The position numbers were made by a program, and so were the translations under genes. A model generated the notes under the pieces. That model did not search any database and was not told the DNA's origin. It was given only the letters and a program-made list of their open reading frames with translations. From Microbispora siamensis (lineage in GTDB: Bacteria; Actinomycetota; Actinomycetes; Streptosporangiales; Streptosporangiaceae), in NCBI RefSeq assembly GCF_016863095.1, contig NZ_BOOF01000058.1:1-58432 (forward strand): a DNA stretch of 58,432 nucleotides, in the 5' to 3' direction. Below are positions 50,450 through 58,432 of this stretch, piece by piece (the stretch's first letter is position 1; every line of letters begins with the position of its first letter).

Positions 50450-51484
50450 TCATCCCTGCGCGAGCGGTGTGCCGAGTCCCTCGTGGAGCGTGGTCTTCCG
50501 GCGGCGCCAGACGACCAGAGCCGCGACGACGAGCCCGCAGAGGATGGCGAGGACGAGCAGCAGCGCCCAGGGGATGGTCCACGCGTGCGCGGTGCTCTCG
50601 ACTGCGGCGAGCGGGGCGACCGAGCCCGCCGCGTCGGTGAGCAGCGGGACGAGCGTGACGGTCCCCGTCAATCGCAGCGCGGGCGTCACTCCGTGCACCG
50701 GTACGGAGACCTTCCAGGTGTCGCCCGGGAGCAGTTGGGGCGAGTCGTCGATGTGTCCCGCGCGGGCGTCCCAGCGTCCGAAGGGGCCGGACAGGGACAC
50801 CGCCTGACGAGCGGTGAGAATGCTGTTGCCGTCGTTGCGGATCGTGTAGGTGACGGTGGCGTCGCCGGTGCCGAGCGGATTGGGCGTGCCGGAGTAGCGC
50901 ACCTCCAGGTCCCGCACGGAAAGGCTCGGTTTGAGCTCTCCGCCCACGCGCAGGCGGATCCGGATGCCGAGACGCCGTCCGTCCGGCCCGCCGGGCACGG
51001 CCGGCGAGGTGACGATGCCGCCCATGTACTCGCCGGGCGCGGCGTCGTCGGGAAGCGCCACCGTGAACGGCACCTCGGCCGACTCTCCGGGCCGGACCGT
51101 CACGCCGGGCCGGTCCGGGTGGACCCACGCACCCACCCCGGTCGACTTCGCGTCCTGGCCGAGCAGGTCGAGCCGGCCCTGCCCGGTGGTGAACGCGTCC
51201 GCGGCGTACACGCTCAGGCGGAGCGGCGTCGTGCCGTGGTTGGCGACCACGAGACCGTCCTCGATCCGCCCGCCCGGGTCCAGCGTGTAGCTGTAGTTCC
51301 GCCGGTCGGACCCGAAGTCGCCGGAGGCCGTCGCGACCGTCCAGGTGACCTCGCCGTCCGCCGCCGCGGCGGGGCCCGTCCCCGCTCCGATCAGGCCGAA
51401 CGCGGCGAGAAGCGCCACGACGACGGCCCGGGCGAGGGAGCCTGCTGCGGTTGTCGTACGCGGTCTTGGCGGGTGCATCTGCAT
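50450..51484 (-). CDS. WxL-type (DUF916-like) surface protein
   Basis: This 344-aa protein has a signal peptide (RAVVVALLAAFGLIGAGTGP), then an Ig-like extracellular part similar to WxL-interacting DUF916 proteins (RNYSYTLDPGGRIEDGLVVA, NHGTTPLRLSVYAADAFTT, GVTVRPGESAEVPFTVALPD, APGEYMGGIVTS). A C-terminal helix IPWALLLVLAILCGLVVAAL and basic tail RRRKTT follow. I chose ATG 51484, with GAGGA upstream. Such proteins bind peptidoglycan or a partner at the surface. It is third in a minus-strand run with a phosphoesterase and a HupE-like protein. Confidence 0.85.
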   Translation of the reverse strand: MQMHPPRPRTTTAAGSLARAVVVALLAAFGLIGAGTGPAAAADGEVTWTVATASGDFGSDRRNYSYTLDPGGRIEDGLVVANHGTTPLRLSVYAADAFTTGQGRLDLLGQDAKSTGVGAWVHPDRPGVTVRPGESAEVPFTVALPDDAAPGEYMGGIVTSPAVPGGPDGRRLGIRIRLRVGGELKPSLSVRDLEVRYSGTPNPLGTGDATVTYTIRNDGNSILTARQAVSLSGPFGRWDARAGHIDDSPQLLPGDTWKVSVPVHGVTPALRLTGTVTLVPLLTDAAGSVAPLAAVESTAHAWTIPWALLLVLAILCGLVVAALVVWRRRKTTLHEGLGTPLAQG

Positions 51485-51628
51485 GGTCCTCGGGTGGTCG
51501 TGGAAGCGGCGGCGTGGACGACGTGCCGTGGGGTGGGCGCCCGACGGGTGCCCACCCCACGCGCCCACGTCATCGGGGAGCGGGGCCGGATCGGCTCGTC
51601 GTGAGGAACCCCGCTTCCCTGCGGTCGT

Positions 51629-53158
51629 CTACTGGAGCCAGTCGGACTCGGACGCGGCCTGCTTGTCCTCGCCGGCCTTGCCCTCGTTCGTGTGGATCAC
51701 GACCTTGTCGACGGTGGAACCGACCGGCTGGGCCGCGCCGGCGCCGCTGTCCGGGCCGCACCAGGACTCCTGGCCCAGCTCCACCGCGGAGTTGGGGGCG
51801 GCGCAGGTGCCGCTGCGGAGGTTCTCGACGACGAGCTTGTTCCCGCGTACCTGGACCCGCACGTACGTACGGACGTGCTCCTGGTTCTCGACCGAGTTGG
51901 CCCAGTGGCTCTTGGGGTTCAGCGGGTCGGGACCGTAGTTCGGGTCCTTGGTCGTGTCCGGAGCGGTGAGGTCGTAGTACTTCGAACCCGAGGCCGAGTT
52001 CGCCGTCACGTAGATGACGCCGCCCGGGCCCTTGGACACCTCGGTGGCGCCGGGCTGCTCGTCCTTGTTCGCCTTCTGGCCGTTCTTGATCACGTAGCTG
52101 CGGGAGTAGCTGTGGTCGTGACCCTGCAGGACCAGGTCGACGCCGAGCTTCGAGAAGGCCGTCGGGAAGTCCTGACGGCGCACCTTGTTGTCGCTGTCGT
52201 TCGCGTGGCTGGCCGGCGAGTAGATCGCGTGGTGGTAGATGAGCACCGTGTGCTTGGCGCCGGCGCCGTGCTTGTTGACGACATCGGTGATGTAGGCGAT
52301 GTGCGCGGCGTCGGAGCCACTGGCGTACGCGTTGCTGTTGATGTCGATGAACAGGATGTTCTTGTACCTGAACCAGTAGTCGCCGCCCGACCGGGTCGTC
52401 GCGCTGCCGTTGTAGTACGGCGCGGAACGGTCGGTGTTCGGCGTCCAGAAGTGCTGCTCGTACGCCTTGCCGCCGACGTCGTGGTTGCCGATGGTGGCGG
52501 CCCAGGGATACTGGCGCAGCTTGTCGGACGCGAGGAACGCGTTCCACTGCGTCTCGGTGTTGGCCGACTCGACCTGGTCGCCGCCGGAGACCAGCAACTC
52601 GGCCTTCGGGTTGGCGGCGAGGGCGACGTTCAGGGTGTCCTCCCACCCGGCGCCGTCCTTCGCCACGTTGCCGGACGAGCCGATCTGCGGGTCGCCGAAG
52701 AACAGGAAGTCGAGGTTGTTGCCGTTGAAGTCCTGGGTCGTGAACGAGTACGTCGGGGACCAGTTGCCCTCGGCGCCGACCCGGTAGGAGTACGCGGTGT
52801 TCTGCTTCAGACTGTCGATCGTGGCGTGCGCGTTGTAGCCGCCGTTGACGACGTTCGCGGTGACCGTGGCCGGGAAGGTGACGGCGTTCGCGGGGAACCG
52901 GCCGTCGACGACCTTGGACGTCGGCGCGACCTGGACCACCTGCGCGGTGCCGGTCGAGGAGTACCAGGACACGACGCGCTGCGTCTCGTCGGCGCCCACG
53001 CCGAGGACGATGCCGGTGAGCGTCGCGCTGTCGGCGTGGGCCGCGGTCGCCAGACCGCCGCCGAACACGGCGCCGGCGCTGAGGGCCACCGCGGTGGCGC
53101 TCATGGCCACCCGGCGCAGGACGAGCCCGGGGCCCTGAGTCCCCTTGTCGAGCTTCAT
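51629..53158 (-). CDS. Secreted metallophosphoesterase with N-terminal Fn3-like domain (purple acid phosphatase-like)
   Basis: This 509-aa exported enzyme has a signal peptide (LRRVAMSATAVALSAGAVFG...AHA). A purple-acid-phosphatase N-terminal Fn3-like domain follows (TLTGIVLGVGADETQRVVSW, HATIDSLKQNTAYSYRVG). The metal motifs are LFFGDPQIG, VSGGDQVE, TIGNHDVG, LIYHHAIYSP and LQGHDHSYSRSY. All dimetal ligands are present. Start ATG 53158; the long open frame upstream is a shadow of the HupE gene. Substrate unknown. It stands between HupE-like and WxL-like genes on the same strand. Confidence 0.92.
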   Translation of the reverse strand: MKLDKGTQGPGLVLRRVAMSATAVALSAGAVFGGGLATAAHADSATLTGIVLGVGADETQRVVSWYSSTGTAQVVQVAPTSKVVDGRFPANAVTFPATVTANVVNGGYNAHATIDSLKQNTAYSYRVGAEGNWSPTYSFTTQDFNGNNLDFLFFGDPQIGSSGNVAKDGAGWEDTLNVALAANPKAELLVSGGDQVESANTETQWNAFLASDKLRQYPWAATIGNHDVGGKAYEQHFWTPNTDRSAPYYNGSATTRSGGDYWFRYKNILFIDINSNAYASGSDAAHIAYITDVVNKHGAGAKHTVLIYHHAIYSPASHANDSDNKVRRQDFPTAFSKLGVDLVLQGHDHSYSRSYVIKNGQKANKDEQPGATEVSKGPGGVIYVTANSASGSKYYDLTAPDTTKDPNYGPDPLNPKSHWANSVENQEHVRTYVRVQVRGNKLVVENLRSGTCAAPNSAVELGQESWCGPDSGAGAAQPVGSTVDKVVIHTNEGKAGEDKQAASESDWLQ

Positions 53159-53289
53159 TGCTTTCCATCCATTTGGGGGTATTGGAGTGGTTTGCACGAT
53201 TTCGGCATCCGGTGTCGCGGAGATGAACGCGGAGCAGGCGGACCGTTGCGCTTGCCGGAAGTTGTGGCGTGATCTCGGATTCCGTGATC

Positions 53290-54522
53290 TCAGATTCCGA
53301 GAACGCGTTGCACGAACCACACCAGGCCCATCGCGGACACGCCCGCCGCGATCGCCCCGGTCGTCCACAGCCCCGCGATCGGCCGGCGGTGACGCAGCAG
53401 GGCGAGCAGCGGGAAGACGGCGACGATGATCGTCAGCTGGACGACCTCGATGCCCACGTTGAAGACGAGCAGCGACCACAGCAGCGTCCACGACCAGGCC
53501 TGGTCGATGCCCAGTGCCGCGGCGAAGCCGAGGCCGTGCACGAGGCCGAAGCAGAAGACCACCGCGAGCCGCGTCCAGCCCGCGCGGTCCAGGCCGAGGC
53601 GGCCGTGACCGGCCGTCTCCAGATCTGTGGCGTGCGACCGCCGTCGCCAGATCCGCCACAGATGCCAGCCCGCGACGACCGCGATCGAGAGGGCGATGAC
53701 GGGCTCGACGAACGACGCGGGCGCCTCCACGAGGCCGAGGGCGGCGAGGACGAAGGTTACCGAGTGGGCCAGTGTGAAGGTCGTCGCCGCCAGCACGATC
53801 TCGCGTAGACGGCGCGATCCCGCGATGAGCGCCAGCAGGAACAGGATGTGGTCGAGCCCGCCGAGCAGGTGCTCGGCTCCGAGCCGGAAGAACTCCCAGA
53901 ACCGCTCGAACCAGGACTGCTGCGTGGAGAACGACCGATGCTGAGCGTCGAGGGCGGTGCTTCCGGACTTCACGTCGAGGTCGTAGGTGACGATCGTCTT
54001 GCTGTCGCGCACGTACCCCTCGGAGCCGGAGAACAGCGCGCTGCGCACCTCGTGCGCTTCGGCGGACTCCGGGCACCGGTAGTCGAGGGTCAGCCGCGCG
54101 TACGGGACGCCCTCGCGTCGCCCGATCGTGAAGCCGCCGTCCCTGACCGGGGTGCACGCCTTGCCCCCTGTGCTGACGCCGAAGCGTTCGGTGACGTACG
54201 AGACGACCGAGCCGGCGTGTGCGTCGAGCGCGGCGGCCTGCTGTGCCGCGTCACCGGCCTCGAACGCCGCGGTGCCTGTTCGGAAGAGCGGGTCGTCCTT
54301 CTCGTAGTCGGCGGCGGAGACGACGAGCAGGTCGTACTCCAGCTGGAGCTCGGTGCGGACGTGACCGGGCTGGGGCGAGACGAGGTTGACGTAAACCGTC
54401 GAGGTGAACCCGTGAGCGAGGGCGGGCAGGGCACCCAGCGGAGCGGAGAGGGCACTGAACAGGACGGCCACGGCTGCGGCGGCGATGACAGCACAGACAC
54501 GACGCCGAGCGGCGGGGGACAT
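53290..54522 (-). CDS. HupE/UreJ-family membrane protein with extracytoplasmic domain
   Basis: This 410-aa protein has a signal sequence (VCAVIAAAAVAVLFSALSAP) and an external domain of about 170 residues. The HupE domain begins at FRLGAEHLLGGLDHILFLLALIAG (the conserved HxxxGxDHxxF) and includes TTFTLAHSVTFVLAALGLV and VFCFGLVHGLGFAAALG. HupE/UreJ proteins are secondary nickel or cobalt permeases. The fused external domain is characteristic of a subgroup whose metal is not established. No hydrogenase or urease genes and no riboswitch are visible here. Confidence 0.88.
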   Translation of the reverse strand: MSPAARRRVCAVIAAAAVAVLFSALSAPLGALPALAHGFTSTVYVNLVSPQPGHVRTELQLEYDLLVVSAADYEKDDPLFRTGTAAFEAGDAAQQAAALDAHAGSVVSYVTERFGVSTGGKACTPVRDGGFTIGRREGVPYARLTLDYRCPESAEAHEVRSALFSGSEGYVRDSKTIVTYDLDVKSGSTALDAQHRSFSTQQSWFERFWEFFRLGAEHLLGGLDHILFLLALIAGSRRLREIVLAATTFTLAHSVTFVLAALGLVEAPASFVEPVIALSIAVVAGWHLWRIWRRRSHATDLETAGHGRLGLDRAGWTRLAVVFCFGLVHGLGFAAALGIDQAWSWTLLWSLLVFNVGIEVVQLTIIVAVFPLLALLRHRRPIAGLWTTGAIAAGVSAMGLVWFVQRVLGI

Positions 54523-54580
54523 ATGACTCCTTTTCGGCTTTGGCGTACGAAATCTGCTCGATTGAGATGAACGAGCGGTA

Positions 54581-54592
54581 TCTCGTACGAGA
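54581..54592. promoter_or_regulatory. Palindrome in the HupE / lipoprotein divergent promoter region
   Basis: TCTCGTACGAGA is a perfect 12-bp palindrome midway between the divergent genes. A CGTACGAA copy lies at 54544. It may be an operator, but no regulator is assigned. Confidence 0.35.
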
Positions 54593-54697
54593 ACCGTCGA
54601 GGAACCACGCCCGGCGGAGACGGCCTCGGCGCCGAAAGCCGCAGATCATGCGGTAGGAAATAGGCGCACTTCCCAGCGCCCCCGAAGGACGATCCCC

Positions 54698-55369
54698 ATG
54701 CGCTCTCGGCTTCTGCCTGCCTGCACACTGGCCGCGGCAGTCGCGACCGCCCTGCTGGCCGGCGGATGCGGCTCCGGTGACGACTGGTCCCGGCCGCACG
54801 CGAAGCCCACCGCCGTCGGCACCCCCGGCCCGGGCTTCGTCCCGGCCGCCTCCCCCGCCCCTGAGTCGACGATCACGCCCAGGCCCGGCTCCTGGAACGG
54901 GGTCCGCCCGCCGGAGGGCTACCGCGTGGTGCTGCTCACCGCGGGGGAGGACCGCCAGACCACGACGCTGGTGAGCGCGGTGACGGCGTGGGCCGAGGAG
55001 GAGCGGGTCAGCCTCAGGACCCTCAGGGCCACGCGGCCGGACCAGTTCGTTCCGACGATCGGCAAAGCGATCGACATGAAGCCCGACCTCATCGTCAGCG
55101 CCGGCGACGACCTCGTCGACCCCCTGGCCCTGGTCACTCCCAACCACCTCGACCAGCAGTTCCTCGTTGTCGGCGCAGAGCTGGCCGAGCCCACGGAGAA
55201 CGTCACCGCCGCCGACTGGACCGGTGCGTCGTTCCGCGGCGAGGGGCTCGGCATGTCCTCGGCGTACGATCCGGCCAGCTTCACCCCGGAGCGCGCCGGG
55301 CGCGCCGTCCGGGCGGGTGCCGCCGCCGTGCTCAGCGGCATGACCGGCATCGTGCTCTGGCTCGACTAG
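54698..55369 (+). CDS. Lipoprotein resembling BMP-family substrate-binding proteins
   Basis: This 223-aa protein has signal peptide MRSRLLPACTLAAAVATALL with lipobox LAGGC, a Pro-rich linker, then an alpha/beta domain. VVLLTAGEDRQTTTLVSAVT, PDLIVSAGDDLVDPLALVTP, QFLVVGAELAEPTENVTA and SFRGEGLGMSSA resemble half of a basic-membrane-protein (PnrA-like) periplasmic binding fold. It is shorter than full binding proteins, and no ABC transporter genes are adjacent. Function unproven. Confidence 0.75.
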   Translation: MRSRLLPACTLAAAVATALLAGGCGSGDDWSRPHAKPTAVGTPGPGFVPAASPAPESTITPRPGSWNGVRPPEGYRVVLLTAGEDRQTTTLVSAVTAWAEEERVSLRTLRATRPDQFVPTIGKAIDMKPDLIVSAGDDLVDPLALVTPNHLDQQFLVVGAELAEPTENVTAADWTGASFRGEGLGMSSAYDPASFTPERAGRAVRAGAAAVLSGMTGIVLWLD

Positions 55370-55413
55370 CGCGCATCCTCAGCAGCCGTGGCCGCCGGCG
55401 GCCGTACGTCGGG

Positions 55414-56040
55414 TCATGGCCGGACGGCCAGCACCCGGAAGCCGATCCCGCGTGTCGTCCGCGTCACCGACTCGATCGCGAAACCGGCCTGCTCCAGATA
55501 GGGCCGGGGATCGCGGGTGAGGTAGTCGGCTTCGAACCGCACGAACAGCGGTTCCAGCAGCCGCATCCCGGCCCGGATGACCGGGTTGCTCGACGGCCCG
55601 TGCTCGGCCAGCACGAACCGCCCGCCCGGTTTGAGCACGCGGTAGGCCTCGCGCGCCGCGGCCAGTGGATCCGGGATGGTGCACATCGCGAACGTGGACA
55701 GCACCGTGTCGGCGACGCCGTCGGGCAGGTCCAGGCGCTGCACGTCGCCCTGCCGCAGCTCCACCCGCTCGCCGAGGCCGGCCCCTGCCACCCGCCGTCG
55801 CGCCAGTTCCAGCATGGGCCCGGACAGCTCGATCCCGACGACCGTGGTGCCGGCGTCGTACAGGGGGAGGTTGAGCCCCGTGCCGACCGCGATCTCCACG
55901 ACGTGACCGCGCGCCTGCCCGACGGCCCACTCCCGGCTGCCCGGGAACAGGCGGCGCTCCCAGGCCAGCATCTGGCTGTCGTACCGATCCGCCATCCGGT
56001 CGAACACCCGGCGTACGTCGGCGTCCGTGGTAGCCCGCAT
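55414..56040 (-). CDS. Class I SAM-dependent methyltransferase (UbiE/PmtA-like)
   Basis: This 208-aa enzyme begins with VRRVFDRMADRYDSQMLAWE. SAM motif I is VVEIAVGTGLNLPLY, then VVGIELSGPMLELAR, VADTVLSTFAMCTIPDP (motif II) and LKPGGRFVLAEHGPSSNP. It is typical of the methyltransferase group that includes phospholipid and quinone N/C-methylases. I chose ATG 56040 with AAAGG upstream. The GTG at 56082 is possible. No pathway partner is nearby. Confidence 0.88.
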   Translation of the reverse strand: MRATTDADVRRVFDRMADRYDSQMLAWERRLFPGSREWAVGQARGHVVEIAVGTGLNLPLYDAGTTVVGIELSGPMLELARRRVAGAGLGERVELRQGDVQRLDLPDGVADTVLSTFAMCTIPDPLAAAREAYRVLKPGGRFVLAEHGPSSNPVIRAGMRLLEPLFVRFEADYLTRDPRPYLEQAGFAIESVTRTTRGIGFRVLAVRP

Positions 56041-56106
56041 CCCACGACCTTTCACGATGGGGGTCTCCGCGAATCGTTCCACGGCATGGGCCCCATTCGG
56101 GAGGGC

Positions 56107-56982
56107 CTATTCGGCGACGGCTCTGTCATCCGGGTGAATCACCAGTGGGATTCCGAAGTTCGGCTGCCGGTTCGCCGGCAGGTCGTTGAATTCCACGATG
56201 GCGGACGCCGGCGGGGCCGTGATCTTCACGTTCGCGTGCCACCGGTATCGGGTGTCCACCACGTTCCGGTGAATCCTGCTGACCCACTCGCCGTCGCGGG
56301 TGTAGTCCTCCTGCTTCGAGGAGTACCGCGTGATCAGGCGGACGGGCAACCCGGCCTCGTCGACGAACAACCTGAACGAAACCGTGTGATTTTCCGGATT
56401 GAAAGAACCCGGCTCGCTGTACAGGTTCTGCATCTTCAGGGTGCCGCGATACTCGCCGGAGCGAGGGGAAGAAGCCTTCGAGATCACGAACCTGAGCCTC
56501 GCCGGGCTGAGGACGTCGACGAGCTGGTCGCCGCGCTGGCCGTAGTCCTGCCAGGACGCGTTGTCCTTGCCGAACGTGATCCAGGTCTTGCCCTCCGGCA
56601 TCGGACCCCACTGGAAACCTTGGACGTAGGTATAGGGGCCCACGTTGACCGCGCGCAGGGGAGCGCGCATCGCTTCCAGTTCTTCAGGGGGCAGGGTGGC
56701 CCGGAGATCGGGAGTGATCACCTCCCGAGAGGTGAGGTCGTAGCCGACCACTCCGGACTTTCCGAACCCGATCCTGCCGGTGGTCCGGCTGATGTAGGTG
56801 TGCTTGTCACCCGAAATGATTGTCCGGGCGGTCTCGGAAACCAGAACCCCTCGCCCCGCCGCGAACTGCTGCCGGAGAGCTCGAACCGGGTCGGCGGATG
56901 AAGCGGCATGAGCGGCGCCGGCGCCGGTGAACAGCGCGGCGAGCATACCGAACAGAACGGCAAGCACATTGAGGCGCCTCAT
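56107..56982 (-). CDS. Secreted hypothetical protein (LppX/LolA-like appearance)
   Basis: This 291-aa protein has a clear signal peptide (NVLAVLFGMLAALFTGAGAA, cleavage after AHA). A beta-rich domain follows: GVLVSETARTIISGDKHTYI, GRIGFGKSGVVGYDL, TYVQGFQWGPMPEGKTWITF, and late IVEFNDLPANRQPNFGIPL. The alternation of strands and the mid-protein thioester-like GKTW are as in lipoprotein-carrier or LppX-type folds, but I do not recognise a named family. It is exported and not lipid-anchored (no lipobox). Confidence 0.75.
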   Translation of the reverse strand: MRRLNVLAVLFGMLAALFTGAGAAHAASSADPVRALRQQFAAGRGVLVSETARTIISGDKHTYISRTTGRIGFGKSGVVGYDLTSREVITPDLRATLPPEELEAMRAPLRAVNVGPYTYVQGFQWGPMPEGKTWITFGKDNASWQDYGQRGDQLVDVLSPARLRFVISKASSPRSGEYRGTLKMQNLYSEPGSFNPENHTVSFRLFVDEAGLPVRLITRYSSKQEDYTRDGEWVSRIHRNVVDTRYRWHANVKITAPPASAIVEFNDLPANRQPNFGIPLVIHPDDRAVAE

Positions 56983-57119
56983 ATCGCTCCCTGATTCGCG
57001 GCACGTGACGGAAATCCTGCCGCCTTCGAATCACGGAGTGATCTCGAAGGCGGGCGGCTTTCGCTGAGCTCTTTCCACCGTGACGGCAAGTGGCAGCCTC
57101 TTGGAACGTGTTTGAGAAG

Positions 57120-57400
57120 GGCTACTCCGCTGGATGAGCGAGGGTGATGCGCTGCTGACGAGTTACGGCGCTTCCTCGCGCGAGGCGGCGGACCATGCCG
57201 CTGATCGCGGCCCATCGGATCATGGCCTCGGCCGTGGCCGGCCGGCGCTCGTAGTCGCGGGCCAGGCGGCGCTGGCTGGTCAGCCAGGCCGGCGACCGTT
57301 AGACGACCCACCGCCGCTCGATCACCGCAGCGCTGGTTCCAGTGCACCGGCATCCCGGCGAAGTCGGCGTCGGCGAACACCTTGAAGGAGCGTGCGAAAG
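57120..57400 (-). pseudogene. IS5-type transposase remnant (C-terminal end)
   Basis: The minus strand reads VIERRWVV, a stop at 57300-57302, then RRLARDYERRPATAEAMIRW and AAISGMVRRLARG. These are the final residues of IS5-family DDE transposases as found in many actinomycetes. The catalytic part is missing, and upstream frames (FKVFADADFAGMPVHWNQRC) are shifted. TTGAGAAGGGCTACTCC at 57111 may be part of the IS end. The element is dead. The flanking 56983-57514 holds no other gene. Confidence 0.65.
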
Positions 57401-57514
57401 CGCTGATCAAGCGATTTGCAACCCAGTGGCCGTATCAGTGATGTGTAAGACCACCGTGCTCCACCTGATCAAAGACCGTCAGCTATCAACAGCTGCCAAC
57501 GAAAGGAAAGCGCC

Positions 57515-57949
57515 GTGAAAAGCATCCGAAGGGTAGCAAGTGTGGCCGCGAGCATGGGTGTCCTCACCCTCGCCCTGACGCTCCCCACCACCGGGACAGC
57601 CAACGCGTCCACCTCCGATCAGGTGACGTTCACCTGGAGGGGTTACCTCACCGCGGGCTCATGCACGATCGAACCCGGCGCCAAATGGACTCTGTACTCG
57701 GACGGCACGGCGCGCCTGGACGCCACGGTCTTCAGTCTTGACGACAACGACGCCTGGCTGATGTGGGCGCATCTGCTGGACGGGCGCAAGGCCGTGCTCG
57801 GCGACATACGGGTGTACCGAAGCAGCAGCACCAAATTCGTCAAGAACCTGCCCAGCCATACGCGAAGCTACCGATGGATCGCCTGGGGCCAGTTCGACCC
57901 CTCCCTGTTCGACCTCGTCGAGCACATGTCACTGAGCAAGCACTGCTGA
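57515..57949 (+). CDS. Small secreted protein (DUF6294-like)
   Basis: This 144-aa protein has a signal peptide (VASVAASMGVLTLALTLPTT, cleavage near ANA). A compact domain follows: TFTWRGYLTAGSCTIEPGAK, TLYSDGTARLDATVFSLDDN, WLMWAHLLDGRKAVLGD. Two cysteines (SCTIE and the C-terminal HC) could pair. I recall this pattern from a family of secreted actinomycete proteins of unknown function. GTG 57515 has AAAGGAAAG upstream. Confidence 0.78.
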   Translation: MKSIRRVASVAASMGVLTLALTLPTTGTANASTSDQVTFTWRGYLTAGSCTIEPGAKWTLYSDGTARLDATVFSLDDNDAWLMWAHLLDGRKAVLGDIRVYRSSSTKFVKNLPSHTRSYRWIAWGQFDPSLFDLVEHMSLSKHC

Positions 57950-58048
57950 GGCCGCCCTCGCGGCGCTCGCGCACGCCCGTGGTCCCGCGCGTTGTCCCGT
58001 TGCGGGATCGTCAATCGGTCCGGGTGCGGAGGCTCCGCCGCACCGGGA

Positions 58049-58432
58049 CTACTCCGTGCCGTCCGCCGGCAGGCGCTCCGGCAGGCCGAGCCGCGGGAAC
58101 CGGTCGTCGTGGAAGATGACGATCTCGGTGATCGCCCCGCCGCTGACGCGCAGGACGTCGATGGTCAGCGGCAGGTACGCGCCCTCCCGCTTCCGCCACT
58201 GGTAGAAGGCGACGGCGGGCTGCCGGTTCACGGCGGTGGGGACGGCGCTCAGGTTCTTCATGCGCGCGAAGCCGTCCTCGATCCAGTCGTTCACCACCGC
58301 GTCGCGCCCGACGCACAGGCCCGGCGTCGGCGGTATCGAGCAGCGGACGTCGTCCCGCAGCAGTGCGGCGAGCCCGTCGACGTCCGTGGCCACGCTGGCG
58401 TCGGTAAAGCGGCGCACCAGCTCGCGCGTCCC
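58049..58432 (-). CDS. ECF sigma factor C-terminal SnoaL-like part (partial, cut by window end)
   Basis: The minus-strand frame is open to the window edge and reads RELVRRFTDASVATDVDGLA, LLRDDVRCSIPPTPGLCVGR, DAVVNDWIEDGF, then PLTIDVLRVSGGAITEIVIF and a C-terminal FPRLGLPERLPADG. This is the SnoaL/NTF2-like extension of SigG/ECF41-type sigma-70 factors, in which the extension modulates sigma activity. The sigma domains themselves lie outside the window. A stand-alone NTF2-like protein starting at GTG 58417 is the less likely alternative. Confidence 0.75.
   Translation of the reverse strand, partial: GTRELVRRFTDASVATDVDGLAALLRDDVRCSIPPTPGLCVGRDAVVNDWIEDGFARMKNLSAVPTAVNRQPAVAFYQWRKREGAYLPLTIDVLRVSGGAITEIVIFHDDRFPRLGLPERLPADGTE

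Noticed and set aside
53159..54157. In-frame extension of the secreted phosphoesterase
   Set aside because: The extension is a shadow of the HupE gene. The signal peptide begins at ATG 53158.
54523..54697. Cobalamin or NiCo riboswitch upstream of the HupE-like gene
   Set aside because: The leader is about 100 bp and shows no conserved riboswitch core, only a short palindrome.
57100..57420. Intact IS element
   Set aside because: Only the last part of the transposase is recognisable, it is broken by a stop and frame changes, and no pair of terminal inverted repeats is evident.
1..58432. CRISPR array
   Set aside because: No regularly spaced direct repeats of suitable length and no cas genes seen; the only tandem repeat is the 12-bp triplet at 19933.

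Overview
The window is a high-GC (about 70%) actinomycete chromosome segment. Several traits point to a Streptosporangiales-type organism (Nonomuraea, Microbispora or a relative): the GntR-plus-small-protein layout of an integrative element, a class F sortase, a CseBC-like two-component pair, a DrrAB-like exporter, frequent GTG and TTG starts, and ATGA/GTGA stop-start overlaps. The genus is inference. There are four tRNA genes, no rRNA and no CRISPR array.

Layout. (1) 1-4.6 kb: a decayed flavoprotein gene, then a relic integrative element of about 3.9 kb in tRNA-Lys(TTT). It is bounded by 44-bp att repeats (599-642 and 4521-4564) and holds a GntR repressor with a palindromic operator, four unknown small genes, a truncated tyrosine integrase and a DUF4265 gene. 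(2) 4.7-12.4 kb: core-type genes: glutaryl-CoA dehydrogenase-like enzyme, PspC protein, MFS exporter, small zincin, an ABC exporter pair divergent from its TetR regulator with a symmetric operator, and a membrane metallophosphoesterase. (3) 12.4-20.1 kb: tRNA Glu-Asp-Phe, then a segment of about 7.4 kb bracketed by duplicated tRNA-Phe 3' ends. It carries a membrane protein, a NarL-type two-component system and the cyanophycin genes cphB-cphA. (4) 20.1-30 kb: DHA2 MFS, secreted subtilase, a CseB/CseC-like RR-HK-lipoprotein operon divergent from a sortase substrate and class F sortase, a GNAT enzyme and a cold-shock protein. (5) 30-49.5 kb: the most unusual region, a probable uncharacterised biosynthetic gene cluster. 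(6) 49.5-58.4 kb: secreted proteins, a WxL-like / metallophosphoesterase / HupE-UreJ run, a methyltransferase, an IS5-type remnant and the C-terminal part of an ECF sigma factor cut by the window edge.

The cluster at 30-49.5 kb has two arms. The minus-strand arm is a tightly overlapped operon: methyltransferase, then a carboxylate-amine-ligase-like ATP-grasp enzyme, then a second ATP-grasp enzyme. An MFS exporter faces it. The plus-strand arm runs behind a LuxR-type regulator: NeuB-like PEP aldol synthase, SDR, transketolase, RraA-like protein, RmlD-like reductase, aldonolactone-oxidase-like flavoenzyme, HAD phosphatase, class IV aminotransferase, quinone-oxidoreductase-like MDR and aldo/keto reductase. 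It is followed by a 31-codon ORF with a perfect AGGAGG site, a 15-bp-stem hairpin and a prolyl-oligopeptidase-family peptidase. I infer that the plus arm builds an unusual keto- or amino-sugar acid and that the ATP-grasp enzymes amidate it. Whether the short ORF is a ribosomal peptide substrate is a testable hypothesis, not an established fact.
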